Source: Methylomagnum ishizawai (GTDB lineage: Bacteria > Pseudomonadota > Gammaproteobacteria > Methylococcales > Methylococcaceae). Taken from it: 64,000 nucleotides of DNA. The DNA lies in the NCBI RefSeq assembly GCF_900155475.1, contig NZ_FXAM01000001.1:1537501-1601500 (forward strand), read 5' to 3'. A program made the position numbers and the translations under genes. The notes beneath the pieces were generated by a model. The model worked only from the letters and a program-made list of their open reading frames with translations, was not told where the DNA came from and did not search any database. Below, in pieces: positions 36,077 through 44,274 of the stretch; position 1 is the stretch's first letter, and each line of letters opens with the position of its first letter.

Positions 36077-36464
36077 AGCGCCCCGCCCCTGGGGCGCGGT
36101 TCGCGGGTTGCGCGGATGCATGGGATGGCGATGCCCGCCGCCGGGATGGACATTGATTAGCACGGTACGGATGCGTTGTTGCCGGCGTGGAGCGGTATGG
36201 CAAACTTTGGCGCGTTCCCAACCGATGGCACCGTCGGGTGTCGGCCCGGCGATCCTGTCCAACCGATACCCGCCCCGAGGGACATGTTGCGCTTGCGTGT
36301 ACGGCCCAGGCCCGGATGATAGACCGCTTGCCTCTGATAACGTTACGTTGTACGGTAATCGCCGATGCTTGAGTATAAGCGTCTACATAATAAATAGGCC
36401 GGGAGATTAACGCAAACAGGGAGAGTAGGCTCGGCGGGATGTTTTTAAACATAGAGGCACAACC
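36077..36464. other. Intergenic region after dnaE
   Basis: These 388 bases hold a G+C hairpin right after the dnaE stop (GCGCCCC/GGGGCGC, 36079-36098, no T run) and a more AT-rich second half near 36340-36420 that probably carries the promoter of the DUF3604 operon. No coding frame is convincing. Confidence 0.5.
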
Positions 36465-38696
36465 ATGAAAAAAAGGTATATCTTGTTAACGGGTTTGCTG
36501 ATGGCCGACTTCGTTTCGGCAAAACCCAAGCCGCCATTCGAAGTGACCGAACCCGAAACCTCCCGCCCACGGTGTGCCGATTATGATGTGAATCGAAAAC
36601 CCTATTTCGGCGAAACCCACTTGCATACCGGATTGTCCTTCGATGCCAGCACCCGCTTCGTCAATACCCGGCCCAACCAAGCCTATGATTTCGCCAAGGC
36701 CAAAGGCTCCTTGACTTTGCCCGATGCCAACGGTGCCCAAACCGTGAACGTGGTTATCGACCGGGCTTTGGATTGGGGGGCGGTCACCGATCATTCCGAG
36801 TTTTTCGGTGAAATGGGCGTCTGCAAGGACTATATCAATAGCAAACCCGAGGCCAGATACTCGCTCGAATGCCAGTTGCTCAACGGCGATAACTGGACAT
36901 TCGCGGCGATACCCAACAACGATACCCAGTATGAGTTTTCCGGGCTGGGTTTCCAGATGCTGGTATCCCAAGGCTTGGGGCCGGCTTCCTTCAACAAGCA
37001 TTTGCCGGTCTGTACCAGCAGTGCCGATAACCGGGAACAATGCGATGCCGCCGAGGCGGCGGTGTGGGGGGAAATACGCCAGGCCGCCGAAGATGCCTAT
37101 GACCGCACGCCGAATTGCACCTTTACTTCTTTCAATGCCTACGAAGTGACTTCGACCCCTTCGGGCACCACTTGGCATCGCAATGTGATTTTCCGCAATG
37201 ATAAGGTGGTCGCGAAACCCATTACCGCCATCGATATGGCGGTTGAATCCAACCCCGATGTGCAAAAAGCGCCCGCCATTTTCTGGACGTTCGATAGTAA
37301 TGGCAATTCCGTACCTCCCAAGCCGGAAAACCTTTGGAATGGTTTGGATTGGTCTTGTCTGCAAGGCCACGATACCACACCCGGTACGGCGACCCGCTGC
37401 GATGTATTAACCATCCCCCATAACACTAATATCGGGGGCGGCGTGAAAGCCCCGAATGGAATGGTCCTGATTCCCCCGTCGTTTTATCCGCCGGGAAATA
37501 CGGCGCTGGCCGAACAGCGTGCGAATTGGGAACCCTTGGTGGAAATATTCCAGGTCAAGGGCAGTAGCGAATGCCGCTTCGATCCCCGCGCCCAAGCCGG
37601 TGTGCTGACGACCGATGAGTTTTGTAATTTTGAATTATTGGATGGGCTAGGGGCACCCAGCGCCGGGGTGAACGGGAGTACCGCACCATCGCCCAGCGAT
37701 TTCAGCCCCAATGCCTTTGTGCGCAATGTTTGGAAAGATGGTTTGAGCCTCGCCGATAGCTATAAAGACGCCGCGCATCCCAAAGGGATTAATCCTTTCA
37801 AAATGGGGGTGGTTTCTGGTTCGGATGCCCATACTGGCGTGTTGGGTTGGCACCCAGAAAATAGGACTTGGCCGGGACATGCGGGCTATGACGATGCCAT
37901 TCCGACCCGCGCTGGTTCGGCGATAGAAAATAATACCGGCGGTTATACGGTCGCCTGGGCGGAGGAAAACTCTCGCGATGCTATTTTTTCCGCCCTGAAA
38001 AGAAAGGAAACTTATGGCACCAGTGGTACACGGCCCATCGTGCGGTTTTTCGCGGGTTGGGATGCCAATATGCCTAGCGACCTGTGCGCGAAGAATTTCG
38101 TGCCATACGCCTATCAAAATGGCGTGCCCATGGGCGGGGAATTGGACGCTTTGCCGAAACCCACCAATGCCAAGAAGCCCAGGTTTATCGTCGCGGCCTG
38201 GAAGGACGATATGATTAATACCCCTTTGCAGCAAATCCAGATCATTAAAGGCTGGGTAGACCCCGCCACCCAGCAAGCCTACGAGGAAGTTGTCCATGTC
38301 GCGGGTGACGACGCGGTCGCGGGCGATGCCCCCGGTGGGGTCGATACCCAATGCCGTAAGCTCGCGACCGGGTATGACCAACTCTGCAAGGTCTGGACGG
38401 ATAAGAATTTCAATCCCAAGCAACGCGCATTTTATTATGCGCGGGTTTTGGAAACCCCGGTTTGCCGCTGGAGTACGGATATGTGCCAAGCCAATTATGG
38501 TTTGAATCCATTGAAGCCGGCCCAGTGCAAGAATACCTTGAATCAACTACGCGCATCCGATAACCCGGAAGATCGGCAGAAAGCGGTCAATGGCGCGGCT
38601 TGCTGTAATAACGAAACCACCAAGTTTAATATCGTGCAGCCGGTTATTCAGGAGCGAGCATGGACTTCCCCAATATGGTACGAACCCGCACAATGA
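36465..38696 (+). CDS. DUF3604 domain protein (PHP-like, secreted)
   Basis: A 743-residue protein with a short signal peptide (KKRYILLTGLLMADFVSA). DUF3604 is recognised by YFGETHLHTGLSFDA and DWGAVTDHSEFFGE, which are PHP-type metal-binding motifs, plus VSGSDAHTGVLG and EENSRDAIFSALKRKETYGTSGTR. The enzymatic activity of this family is unknown; a metal-dependent hydrolase is the structural expectation. It heads an overlapping operon with a PpiC-type isomerase and a HupE-like protein. The C-terminus has many cysteines (CRKLATGYDQLCK, CRWSTDMCQ), suggesting disulfides in the periplasm. Confidence 0.87.
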   Translation: MKKRYILLTGLLMADFVSAKPKPPFEVTEPETSRPRCADYDVNRKPYFGETHLHTGLSFDASTRFVNTRPNQAYDFAKAKGSLTLPDANGAQTVNVVIDRALDWGAVTDHSEFFGEMGVCKDYINSKPEARYSLECQLLNGDNWTFAAIPNNDTQYEFSGLGFQMLVSQGLGPASFNKHLPVCTSSADNREQCDAAEAAVWGEIRQAAEDAYDRTPNCTFTSFNAYEVTSTPSGTTWHRNVIFRNDKVVAKPITAIDMAVESNPDVQKAPAIFWTFDSNGNSVPPKPENLWNGLDWSCLQGHDTTPGTATRCDVLTIPHNTNIGGGVKAPNGMVLIPPSFYPPGNTALAEQRANWEPLVEIFQVKGSSECRFDPRAQAGVLTTDEFCNFELLDGLGAPSAGVNGSTAPSPSDFSPNAFVRNVWKDGLSLADSYKDAAHPKGINPFKMGVVSGSDAHTGVLGWHPENRTWPGHAGYDDAIPTRAGSAIENNTGGYTVAWAEENSRDAIFSALKRKETYGTSGTRPIVRFFAGWDANMPSDLCAKNFVPYAYQNGVPMGGELDALPKPTNAKKPRFIVAAWKDDMINTPLQQIQIIKGWVDPATQQAYEEVVHVAGDDAVAGDAPGGVDTQCRKLATGYDQLCKVWTDKNFNPKQRAFYYARVLETPVCRWSTDMCQANYGLNPLKPAQCKNTLNQLRASDNPEDRQKAVNGAACCNNETTKFNIVQPVIQERAWTSPIWYEPAQ

Positions 38697-39652
38697 TCGC
38701 GGAGGCGCTGCGTAAACCCGCCTTGCATTTTTTAATACTGGGTACATTCCTTTATGGTGGAGAGGCTTATTATAAAACACGGGTTTATCCAGGCCCTGGA
38801 TCGCCGAAGCAAGTCGTGATTCCTCATTATGAGATAGAAAAAGCGCGGCAAGAGTTTTTCGCGGTCAACAACCGCTTGCCCGATACGCGGGAACAAGAGG
38901 CGATGAATAGCGCCTTGGTGGATAACGAGGTGCTTTATCAATATGCCTTATATCTGGGGTTGAATAGCCAGCCTGTCGTACAAAGGCGGCTGGCCCAGAT
39001 CGCGGCTTTTGTCGAGGAAAACCCGGACGAGGCGAAATCCATGGAGACCTTGGCCTCGCAGGCGCAGCGGATCGGCTTGCAGGAAGGGGATTTGGTAGTT
39101 CGCAGGATGATGATCGATGGTGCCCGGCGCCTCATCCGCGCCGGGATTTTGGCACGCCTGCCAGACGATGAGTTATTACAGGCTTATTTGAAGGAGAATC
39201 CAGGCCAGTTCCAGCGGCCTGGAAAAACCCGTTTGGTACAACTTACTTTCAACGCTTTCGCGCATGGTAAGAATGCCGAGGCCAAAGCCAACGAGGTTTT
39301 GTCGAAGATTAGGAAAAACGCTTTGTCGCCCGAGCAGGCGGTGCGATTGGGTGATGATTTTTGGATCGATTCTTCCATACCCTTGGCCACGGACCAGGAA
39401 TTGATGCGGGATTTCGATCAAGGTTTCGCCCTGGCGATCAAGGCGATTCCGCTGAATCTCTGGTCCGGCCCGGTGAAATCACGTTATGGGCAACATTTGG
39501 TTTTGATCCAAGAACGCACCAGCCCTTATGTTCCTGCTTTGGACGAGATACGCAAGGAAGTCAAACAACGCTTATTGCAAAAACTGGCGGATGAATGGTT
39601 AGCTTTGCGGTTACAGCAATTGAAGCAGGAATTCAAGGTGAGGGTGCAATGA
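38660..39652 (+). CDS. PpiC-type peptidyl-prolyl cis-trans isomerase, membrane-anchored
   Basis: A 330-residue protein. ATG 38660 has GGAG upstream and overlaps the DUF3604 gene; ATG 38693 (MIAEALRKPALHF) overlaps its stop as ATGA and is an alternative. One N-terminal hydrophobic helix (ALHFLILGTFLYGG) anchors it. A SurA/PpiC-like N-region (YEIEKARQEFFAVNN) precedes a parvulin domain (TRLVQLTFNAFAHG...WSGPVKSRYGQHLVLI). It probably folds exported partners encoded in the same operon. The next gene overlaps by four bases. Confidence 0.85.
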   Translation: MDFPNMVRTRTMIAEALRKPALHFLILGTFLYGGEAYYKTRVYPGPGSPKQVVIPHYEIEKARQEFFAVNNRLPDTREQEAMNSALVDNEVLYQYALYLGLNSQPVVQRRLAQIAAFVEENPDEAKSMETLASQAQRIGLQEGDLVVRRMMIDGARRLIRAGILARLPDDELLQAYLKENPGQFQRPGKTRLVQLTFNAFAHGKNAEAKANEVLSKIRKNALSPEQAVRLGDDFWIDSSIPLATDQELMRDFDQGFALAIKAIPLNLWSGPVKSRYGQHLVLIQERTSPYVPALDEIRKEVKQRLLQKLADEWLALRLQQLKQEFKVRVQ

Positions 39653-40614
39653 TACGTTTACTGTTATGGCTCGCCTTGTTGAATCTATTCAGTATGCCTG
39701 GATATGCCCATCAATTCGCTCCGGCCTTATTGGAACTGCAAGAATTAAATGGCGATCAGGTTGGGGTACGCTGGAAAGAGCCGCTCATCAGGGTGCTAGG
39801 AAGCCAATTGCAGCCGGCATTGCCCGTGGATTGCGCGGCGCTGGATACGCCTACGGTCAGCGAGGAAAATACCGGGCGGGTGTCGAAATGGACCCTGCGC
39901 TGCCAAGGTGGTTTGGTTGGGAAAAAGCTGGAAGTGGCGAATATCGCCAGCAGCGGTGCCAATGTATTATTAAGAGTCAGGTTTTTGGATGGTCATGTTT
40001 TGCGCCAAATATTAAGCCCGGCGGAGCCGGGTATCACTATTCCAGATATTGAGGATCGATGGGCGGTATTCTGGAATTATGCCAAGCTAGGCATCGAGCA
40101 TATTATGAGCGGGATCGACCATTTGCTGTTTGTATTGGGCTTGACCCTGTTGGTGCCCGGCAAACGGTTATTGGCAACGGTCACGGCATTTACCGTAGGG
40201 CATAGTATAACCTTGGCTTTGGCGGCGCTGGGCTGGATTCATGTATCGACCACGGCGATAGAAACTGGGATCGCCTTGAGTATTTACATGCTGGCGGTGG
40301 AACTTGCCGGTCGCGATAGGCGCGGGTTCTTAGGCCGCTATCCTTGGGGGATGGCGGGAGCGTTCGGGTTATTGCATGGACTGGGATTTGCCGGAGCCTT
40401 GTCGCAGGTGGGCTTGCCGGATGGGGAAATCCCATTGGCTTTGTTTGCATTTAATATCGGCATAGAATGTGGGCAAGTGGCATTTATCGCCGTGGTATTG
40501 CTAATATGGAGTGGCTTGAGGAGGGTGCCCTATCGCTGGCCGGAATATATACGGCTAATCCCGGCCTATTCAATCGGCTCGCTTTCGGTATTTTGGTTCT
40601 TTCAGCGTATCTAA
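39649..40614 (+). CDS. HupE/UreJ-family membrane protein
   Basis: A 321-residue protein from ATG 39649 overlapping the isomerase stop. It has a signal peptide (RLLLWLALLNLFSMPGYA), a periplasmic beta domain of ~120 residues, and a C-terminal HupE/UreJ-type membrane domain (HIMSGIDHLLFVLGLTLLVPG, TAFTVGHSITLALAALG, GLLHGLGFAGAL) with conserved His residues suited to metal ions. HupE members are linked to nickel supply, but this long secreted-domain type is uncharacterised. Its stop overlaps that of the converging radical SAM gene (CTAA). Confidence 0.85.
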   Translation: MIRLLLWLALLNLFSMPGYAHQFAPALLELQELNGDQVGVRWKEPLIRVLGSQLQPALPVDCAALDTPTVSEENTGRVSKWTLRCQGGLVGKKLEVANIASSGANVLLRVRFLDGHVLRQILSPAEPGITIPDIEDRWAVFWNYAKLGIEHIMSGIDHLLFVLGLTLLVPGKRLLATVTAFTVGHSITLALAALGWIHVSTTAIETGIALSIYMLAVELAGRDRRGFLGRYPWGMAGAFGLLHGLGFAGALSQVGLPDGEIPLALFAFNIGIECGQVAFIAVVLLIWSGLRRVPYRWPEYIRLIPAYSIGSLSVFWFFQRI

Positions 40615-41714
40615 GCCGTCGCCCGCCGATTCAAGCCCACCGGCACCCGCTTCGCTCCCCATTCCCCAGGCCGCGCCTCGAATACCCCCGCACAAGCCGT
40701 ACCGCAGCGATTACATTTTCCTTCCGCCGTCAGGTTCCAATCCGAAAGCTGGTACCAATCGCGCCCGATCAATAATTGTCCACACTGGTGGCAATAGGTG
40801 CTGGACCCGGATTTGTGATGCACATTGCCGACATAGACATACCTAAGGCCATTCTTCAGCGCGATGTCCCGCGCCCGGACCAAGGTTTCCGGCGGGGTCG
40901 GGGGGATGTCGCGCATCTTCCAATCGGGATGGAAAGCCGAGAAATGCAAGGGCACGGCCGGTCCCAGCTTATCCGCTATCCAGGCGCTCAAGCTTTCCAA
41001 TTCCTGGTCGGAGTCGTTTTCCCCTGGAATCAGCAAGGTGGTGATTTCCAGCCATACTGGGGTTTGGTGATGGATATATTCCAGGGTTTCCAGCACCGGG
41101 GCCAGATGCCCGCCGCAAACCTTGTGGTAAAAGCGGTCGCTGAAGGCTTTCAAATCGATATTGGCCGCGTCCATATGCCGGTAGAACTCGGCCCGTGGCT
41201 CGGCGCACGTATACCCCGCCGAAACCGCCACCGATTGTATTTCGAGTTTCCGGCATTCCTCGGCCACGTCGATGGCGTATTCATGGAAAATCACCGGGTC
41301 GTTATAGGTATAAGCCACGCTGCGGCAGCCCAATTGCCGGGCGGCTTCGGCGATCAAGGCCGGGCTGGCTTGGTCCAATAGAGCATCCTGTTCGTGGGAT
41401 TTACTGATATCCCAATTCTGGCAGAATTTACAAGCCAGATTGCAGCCCGCTGTGCCGAAGGAAAATACCGGCGTGCCTGGCAAAAAATGGTTGAGGGGTT
41501 TTTTCTCGATGGGGTCGATACAGAATCCGCTCGACCGGCCATAGGATAACAGCACGATTTTCCCGCCCCGGTTGCCGCGCACAAAACACAGGCCGCGCTG
41601 GCCTGGGTGCAGCTTGCAAAACCTGGGGCACAACGTGCATTCGACGCGGCCATCGTCCAAAGACCGCCAGTAACGGGTGGGGAACCCCGAGGATGAATCG
41701 AAATCCAGGTCCAT
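40611..41714 (-). CDS. amrS: AmmeMemoRadiSam system radical SAM enzyme
   Basis: A 367-residue protein from MDLDFDSSSGF; an upstream ATG at 41798 would overlap the divergent gene's start codon. It has an N-terminal Cys cluster (CTLCPRFCKLHPGQRGLC), the radical SAM motif CNLACKFC, and a C-terminal zinc-ribbon-like part (CHQCG...CNRCG). The family belongs to the AMMECR1-Memo-radical SAM trio, function unknown. The genes encoding the other two proteins are adjacent, divergently transcribed. Confidence 0.92.
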   Translation of the reverse strand: MDLDFDSSSGFPTRYWRSLDDGRVECTLCPRFCKLHPGQRGLCFVRGNRGGKIVLLSYGRSSGFCIDPIEKKPLNHFLPGTPVFSFGTAGCNLACKFCQNWDISKSHEQDALLDQASPALIAEAARQLGCRSVAYTYNDPVIFHEYAIDVAEECRKLEIQSVAVSAGYTCAEPRAEFYRHMDAANIDLKAFSDRFYHKVCGGHLAPVLETLEYIHHQTPVWLEITTLLIPGENDSDQELESLSAWIADKLGPAVPLHFSAFHPDWKMRDIPPTPPETLVRARDIALKNGLRYVYVGNVHHKSGSSTYCHQCGQLLIGRDWYQLSDWNLTAEGKCNRCGTACAGVFEARPGEWGAKRVPVGLNRRATA

Positions 41715-41796
41715 GGCACACCTATTGATATGGGTTTGCGAACAGGTTTGTAATAGGGCGTCCACCGATTCCGGTGTTACTACGAGGCCATCAGTC

Positions 41797-42582
41797 ATGA
41801 CTACTTTCCGTAGACCCGCCGTCGCCGGAGCGTTCTATCCCGCCGACGCCCGCCCACTCCACGACATGGTCCAGGGCTTCCTGTCGGGGTCCACGGCGGT
41901 GGGGAATCCGCCCAAGGCCATCATCGCCCCGCACGCCGGTTATGTCTATTCCGGTCCCATCGCCGCCAATGCCTATGTTTTGCTCGCGCCTAACCGGGGC
42001 ACAATCCGGCGGGTGGTTTTGATGGGTCCGTCGCACCGGGTGGGTTTTCAGGGCATCGCCGCCACCCAGGCCGACGCCTACACCACGCCGTTGGGGGATA
42101 TTCCGATAGACCGGGCGGCTATCGCAAAGATTCTGTCCTTGCCGTTCGTGGGTTATCTCGACCAGGCCCATGCCCAGGAGCATAGCCTGGAGGTGCATTT
42201 GCCATTCTTGCAAGAGATATTGGGTGAATTCCAAATGGTGCCCCTGGTGGCGGGGAATGCCACACCTGAACAGGTGGCGGCGGTATTGGATTTATTATGG
42301 GGTGGGCCGGAAACCTTGCTGGTCATTAGTTCCGACCTCAGCCATTACCATGATTACGCCACCGCCCAAAAGTTGGACCAAGCCGCTTCCCAGGCCATCG
42401 AAAACCTGGATTGGGCGGCTTTGGATCATGAATCGGCCTGTGGCCGGGTGCCGGTCAGCGGTTTGTTATACGCGGCCCGCCGCCGGGGTATGCGGGTGCG
42501 GACCGTCGATTTACGCAACTCCGGCGATACCGCCGGTGGTAAAGATCGTGTTGTGGGGTATGGTGCCTATGTCTTCGAATAA
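41797..42582 (+). CDS. amrB: AmmeMemoRadiSam system protein B (Memo family)
   Basis: A 261-residue Memo-like protein of the class III dioxygenase fold: RRPAVAGAFYPAD, IAPHAGYVYSGPIAANAYVLL, VLMGPSHRVGF, HSLEVHLPFL and ISSDLSHYHDYATA with conserved His/Asp residues. Bacterial function is unknown; it travels with AMMECR1 and a radical SAM enzyme. It overlaps amrA by 14 bases. Confidence 0.92.
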   Translation: MTTFRRPAVAGAFYPADARPLHDMVQGFLSGSTAVGNPPKAIIAPHAGYVYSGPIAANAYVLLAPNRGTIRRVVLMGPSHRVGFQGIAATQADAYTTPLGDIPIDRAAIAKILSLPFVGYLDQAHAQEHSLEVHLPFLQEILGEFQMVPLVAGNATPEQVAAVLDLLWGGPETLLVISSDLSHYHDYATAQKLDQAASQAIENLDWAALDHESACGRVPVSGLLYAARRRGMRVRTVDLRNSGDTAGGKDRVVGYGAYVFE

Positions 42583-43141
42583 ATGTGCGCTGCCGGAGAA
42601 TCTGCAAAAAGTGGTGTTGAATCTCGCCCAAACCTCGATCAAGGTCGGGCTGGCCAACCAAGCGGCTCCCAAGGTCGATGTGCAGGCGTTCCCGCCCGAA
42701 CTCCGGGAACTACGCGCTACATTCGTGACTTTAGAGTTGGACGGGCATTTGCGGGGCTGTATTGGTTCTTTGAGCGCGAGCCGACCCTTGGTGGAAGACG
42801 TGGTGGAAAACGCCTTCGCTGCCGCGTTCCGCGACCCGCGGTTTCCGCCGGTGACGGAGGTGGAACGGGCGCGGCTGGCTATCCATGTGTCGCTGTTGAC
42901 GCCCGCCGAGCCGATGAGTTTCCGGTCGGAAGAGGATTTGCTGGGGCAGATCGTGCCGGGGGTGGATGGTTTGATTTTGGAGGACGCGGGACGGCGCGGG
43001 ACGTTTTTACCCGCGGTGTGGGAGTCCTTGCCCGAGCCTTGGCAATTCCTCATGCATTTGAAGCGCAAGGCCGGGTTGTCCGAGCATCATTGGTCGGACA
43101 CGGTGAAGGTTTGGCGGTATCGGACGGAAGTGGTGGGTTAG
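42569..43141 (+). CDS. amrA: AmmeMemoRadiSam system protein A (AMMECR1 domain)
   Basis: A 190-residue protein from MSSNKCALPEN (ATG 42560 is also in frame). The AMMECR1 hallmark LRGCIGSL is present, followed by AFRDPRFPPVTEVE and ISLLTPAEP-like VSLLTPAEPM. It completes the AmmeMemoRadiSam trio with the overlapping Memo gene and divergent radical SAM gene. The biochemical activity is not known. Confidence 0.92.
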   Translation: MSSNKCALPENLQKVVLNLAQTSIKVGLANQAAPKVDVQAFPPELRELRATFVTLELDGHLRGCIGSLSASRPLVEDVVENAFAAAFRDPRFPPVTEVERARLAIHVSLLTPAEPMSFRSEEDLLGQIVPGVDGLILEDAGRRGTFLPAVWESLPEPWQFLMHLKRKAGLSEHHWSDTVKVWRYRTEVVG

Positions 43142-43159
43142 GGGGTTTTCATAGTTTCT

Positions 43160-43199
43160 GTAGGGTGGGCACGTATTCCGTGCCCACCGCTGAGCCTAC
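43160..43199. repeat. REP-like palindrome, copy 5
   Basis: GTAGGGTGGGCACG-TATTC-CGTGCCCACC is the same outline as the repeats near 7-8.5 kb but with CACG in the stem. Located behind amrA. Confidence 0.55.
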
Positions 43200-43273
43200 A
43201 CCCAAACCGGAAACGTCCCAGGGCATGTCCTAAGGCGCTGTCCGCTTCGGGGGATGTTTCCGCGGATCGGGGA

Positions 43274-44161
43274 TCACCAATAGCCCGTCAAGCCCACGAA
43301 GGGGCCGTTGAGGGTGGCGTTGGTCTGGATCGGGCCGCCCTTGTCGATGTTGTAGCGCAGTGCCTTATAGCCCAGTTCGATGGAGGTGGGCATGTCCAGG
43401 ATCGTGGTGCGGTAGCCCACGGTGCCCAACAGGGAGCCGGTGAACTGCACCCCGCCCGCGCCGAAGCCGCCGAAATTCCCATCCACCAAGACGAACCATT
43501 CCGGGGAAAAGCCGACCATGAACCGCGCCCCCAGCACCGGGCTGGTGAACGACTTGCTGGCCGAGAAACTGCGCGGGCCGTTCAATGGATTGCCGAACGG
43601 GGTCTTGAAGTCGACGCTGTTGTCGAGCCAGAGCGTGCGCGCCCCGGCGTAGGCTTCCAACCAGTTGGCGTTGCCCTTGTTCGCCAGGGTGGCGGGCAAC
43701 TCCGCCGCCGAGGGACCGAGTACGCGATAGGCCAAGCCGTAATCCATCACGCCCAGGTCGCTGTCGATGCCATTGCTGATATCGCCGAACTTGGGCTTGA
43801 ACCGCAGGCTCATGTAGTTGCCATCGAGATAGAAACCGAAACGCCCGTAATGGGCGCCGAAGCGGCCCATGAAGCCCAGCGGGAATTGCCGCGACTTGTT
43901 GTTGATGTCGATGAAACTGGCATCCACCGACTGGCTGGTCGGTCCCGCGCTGAAATTGCCCTTCACCCCGGATGTCCAGAGGTAGGCGGTGAGGTTGAAG
44001 GCCCAGGGGTTTTCCGGCGCGGCCATGGCCGGAGCCGCCGATCCGGCCTGGACCCAGGAGGTGAATGCCAGGGTCGCCAGCCCCGCCCAGCGCGGACTGT
44101 GGCGGACTCGGGTTCGCGGCGTTTGCTGGGCCGATGGCTGCGATATCTCCAAAAAACTCAT
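43274..44161 (-). CDS. Outer-membrane beta-barrel protein
   Basis: A 295-residue protein from ATG 44161 with GAGAGA upstream. A long basic N-terminus leads into a signal-like stretch (WAGLATLAFTSWVQAGSAAPAMA). The body consists of alternating amphipathic strands (AFNLTAYLWTSGVKGNFS, YLDGNYMSLRFKP, WLEAYAGARTLW, FMVGFSPEWFVLVDGNFGG, SIELGYKALRYN) ending ...FVGLTGYW, with a terminal aromatic residue typical for BAM recognition. Specific function is not recognisable. It follows the DUF1254 gene on the same strand, 113 bp downstream. Confidence 0.72.
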   Translation of the reverse strand: MSFLEISQPSAQQTPRTRVRHSPRWAGLATLAFTSWVQAGSAAPAMAAPENPWAFNLTAYLWTSGVKGNFSAGPTSQSVDASFIDINNKSRQFPLGFMGRFGAHYGRFGFYLDGNYMSLRFKPKFGDISNGIDSDLGVMDYGLAYRVLGPSAAELPATLANKGNANWLEAYAGARTLWLDNSVDFKTPFGNPLNGPRSFSASKSFTSPVLGARFMVGFSPEWFVLVDGNFGGFGAGGVQFTGSLLGTVGYRTTILDMPTSIELGYKALRYNIDKGGPIQTNATLNGPFVGLTGYW

Positions 44162-44274
44162 GTCTTGATCTCTCCCCAAGGTTGTTAAATCCGGTTGGAA
44201 TGGGGTTGGCACGGTCCGTCGGCGGGTGTTGCCGGTTTCGCCCTGGGCCGCGCCGAAAGCGTGTGGTCGATCCT

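Noticed and set aside
41715-41798. Longer radical SAM start at ATG 41798
   Set aside because: It would overlap the divergent Memo start codon and leave no promoter space; the conserved sequence begins after 41714.
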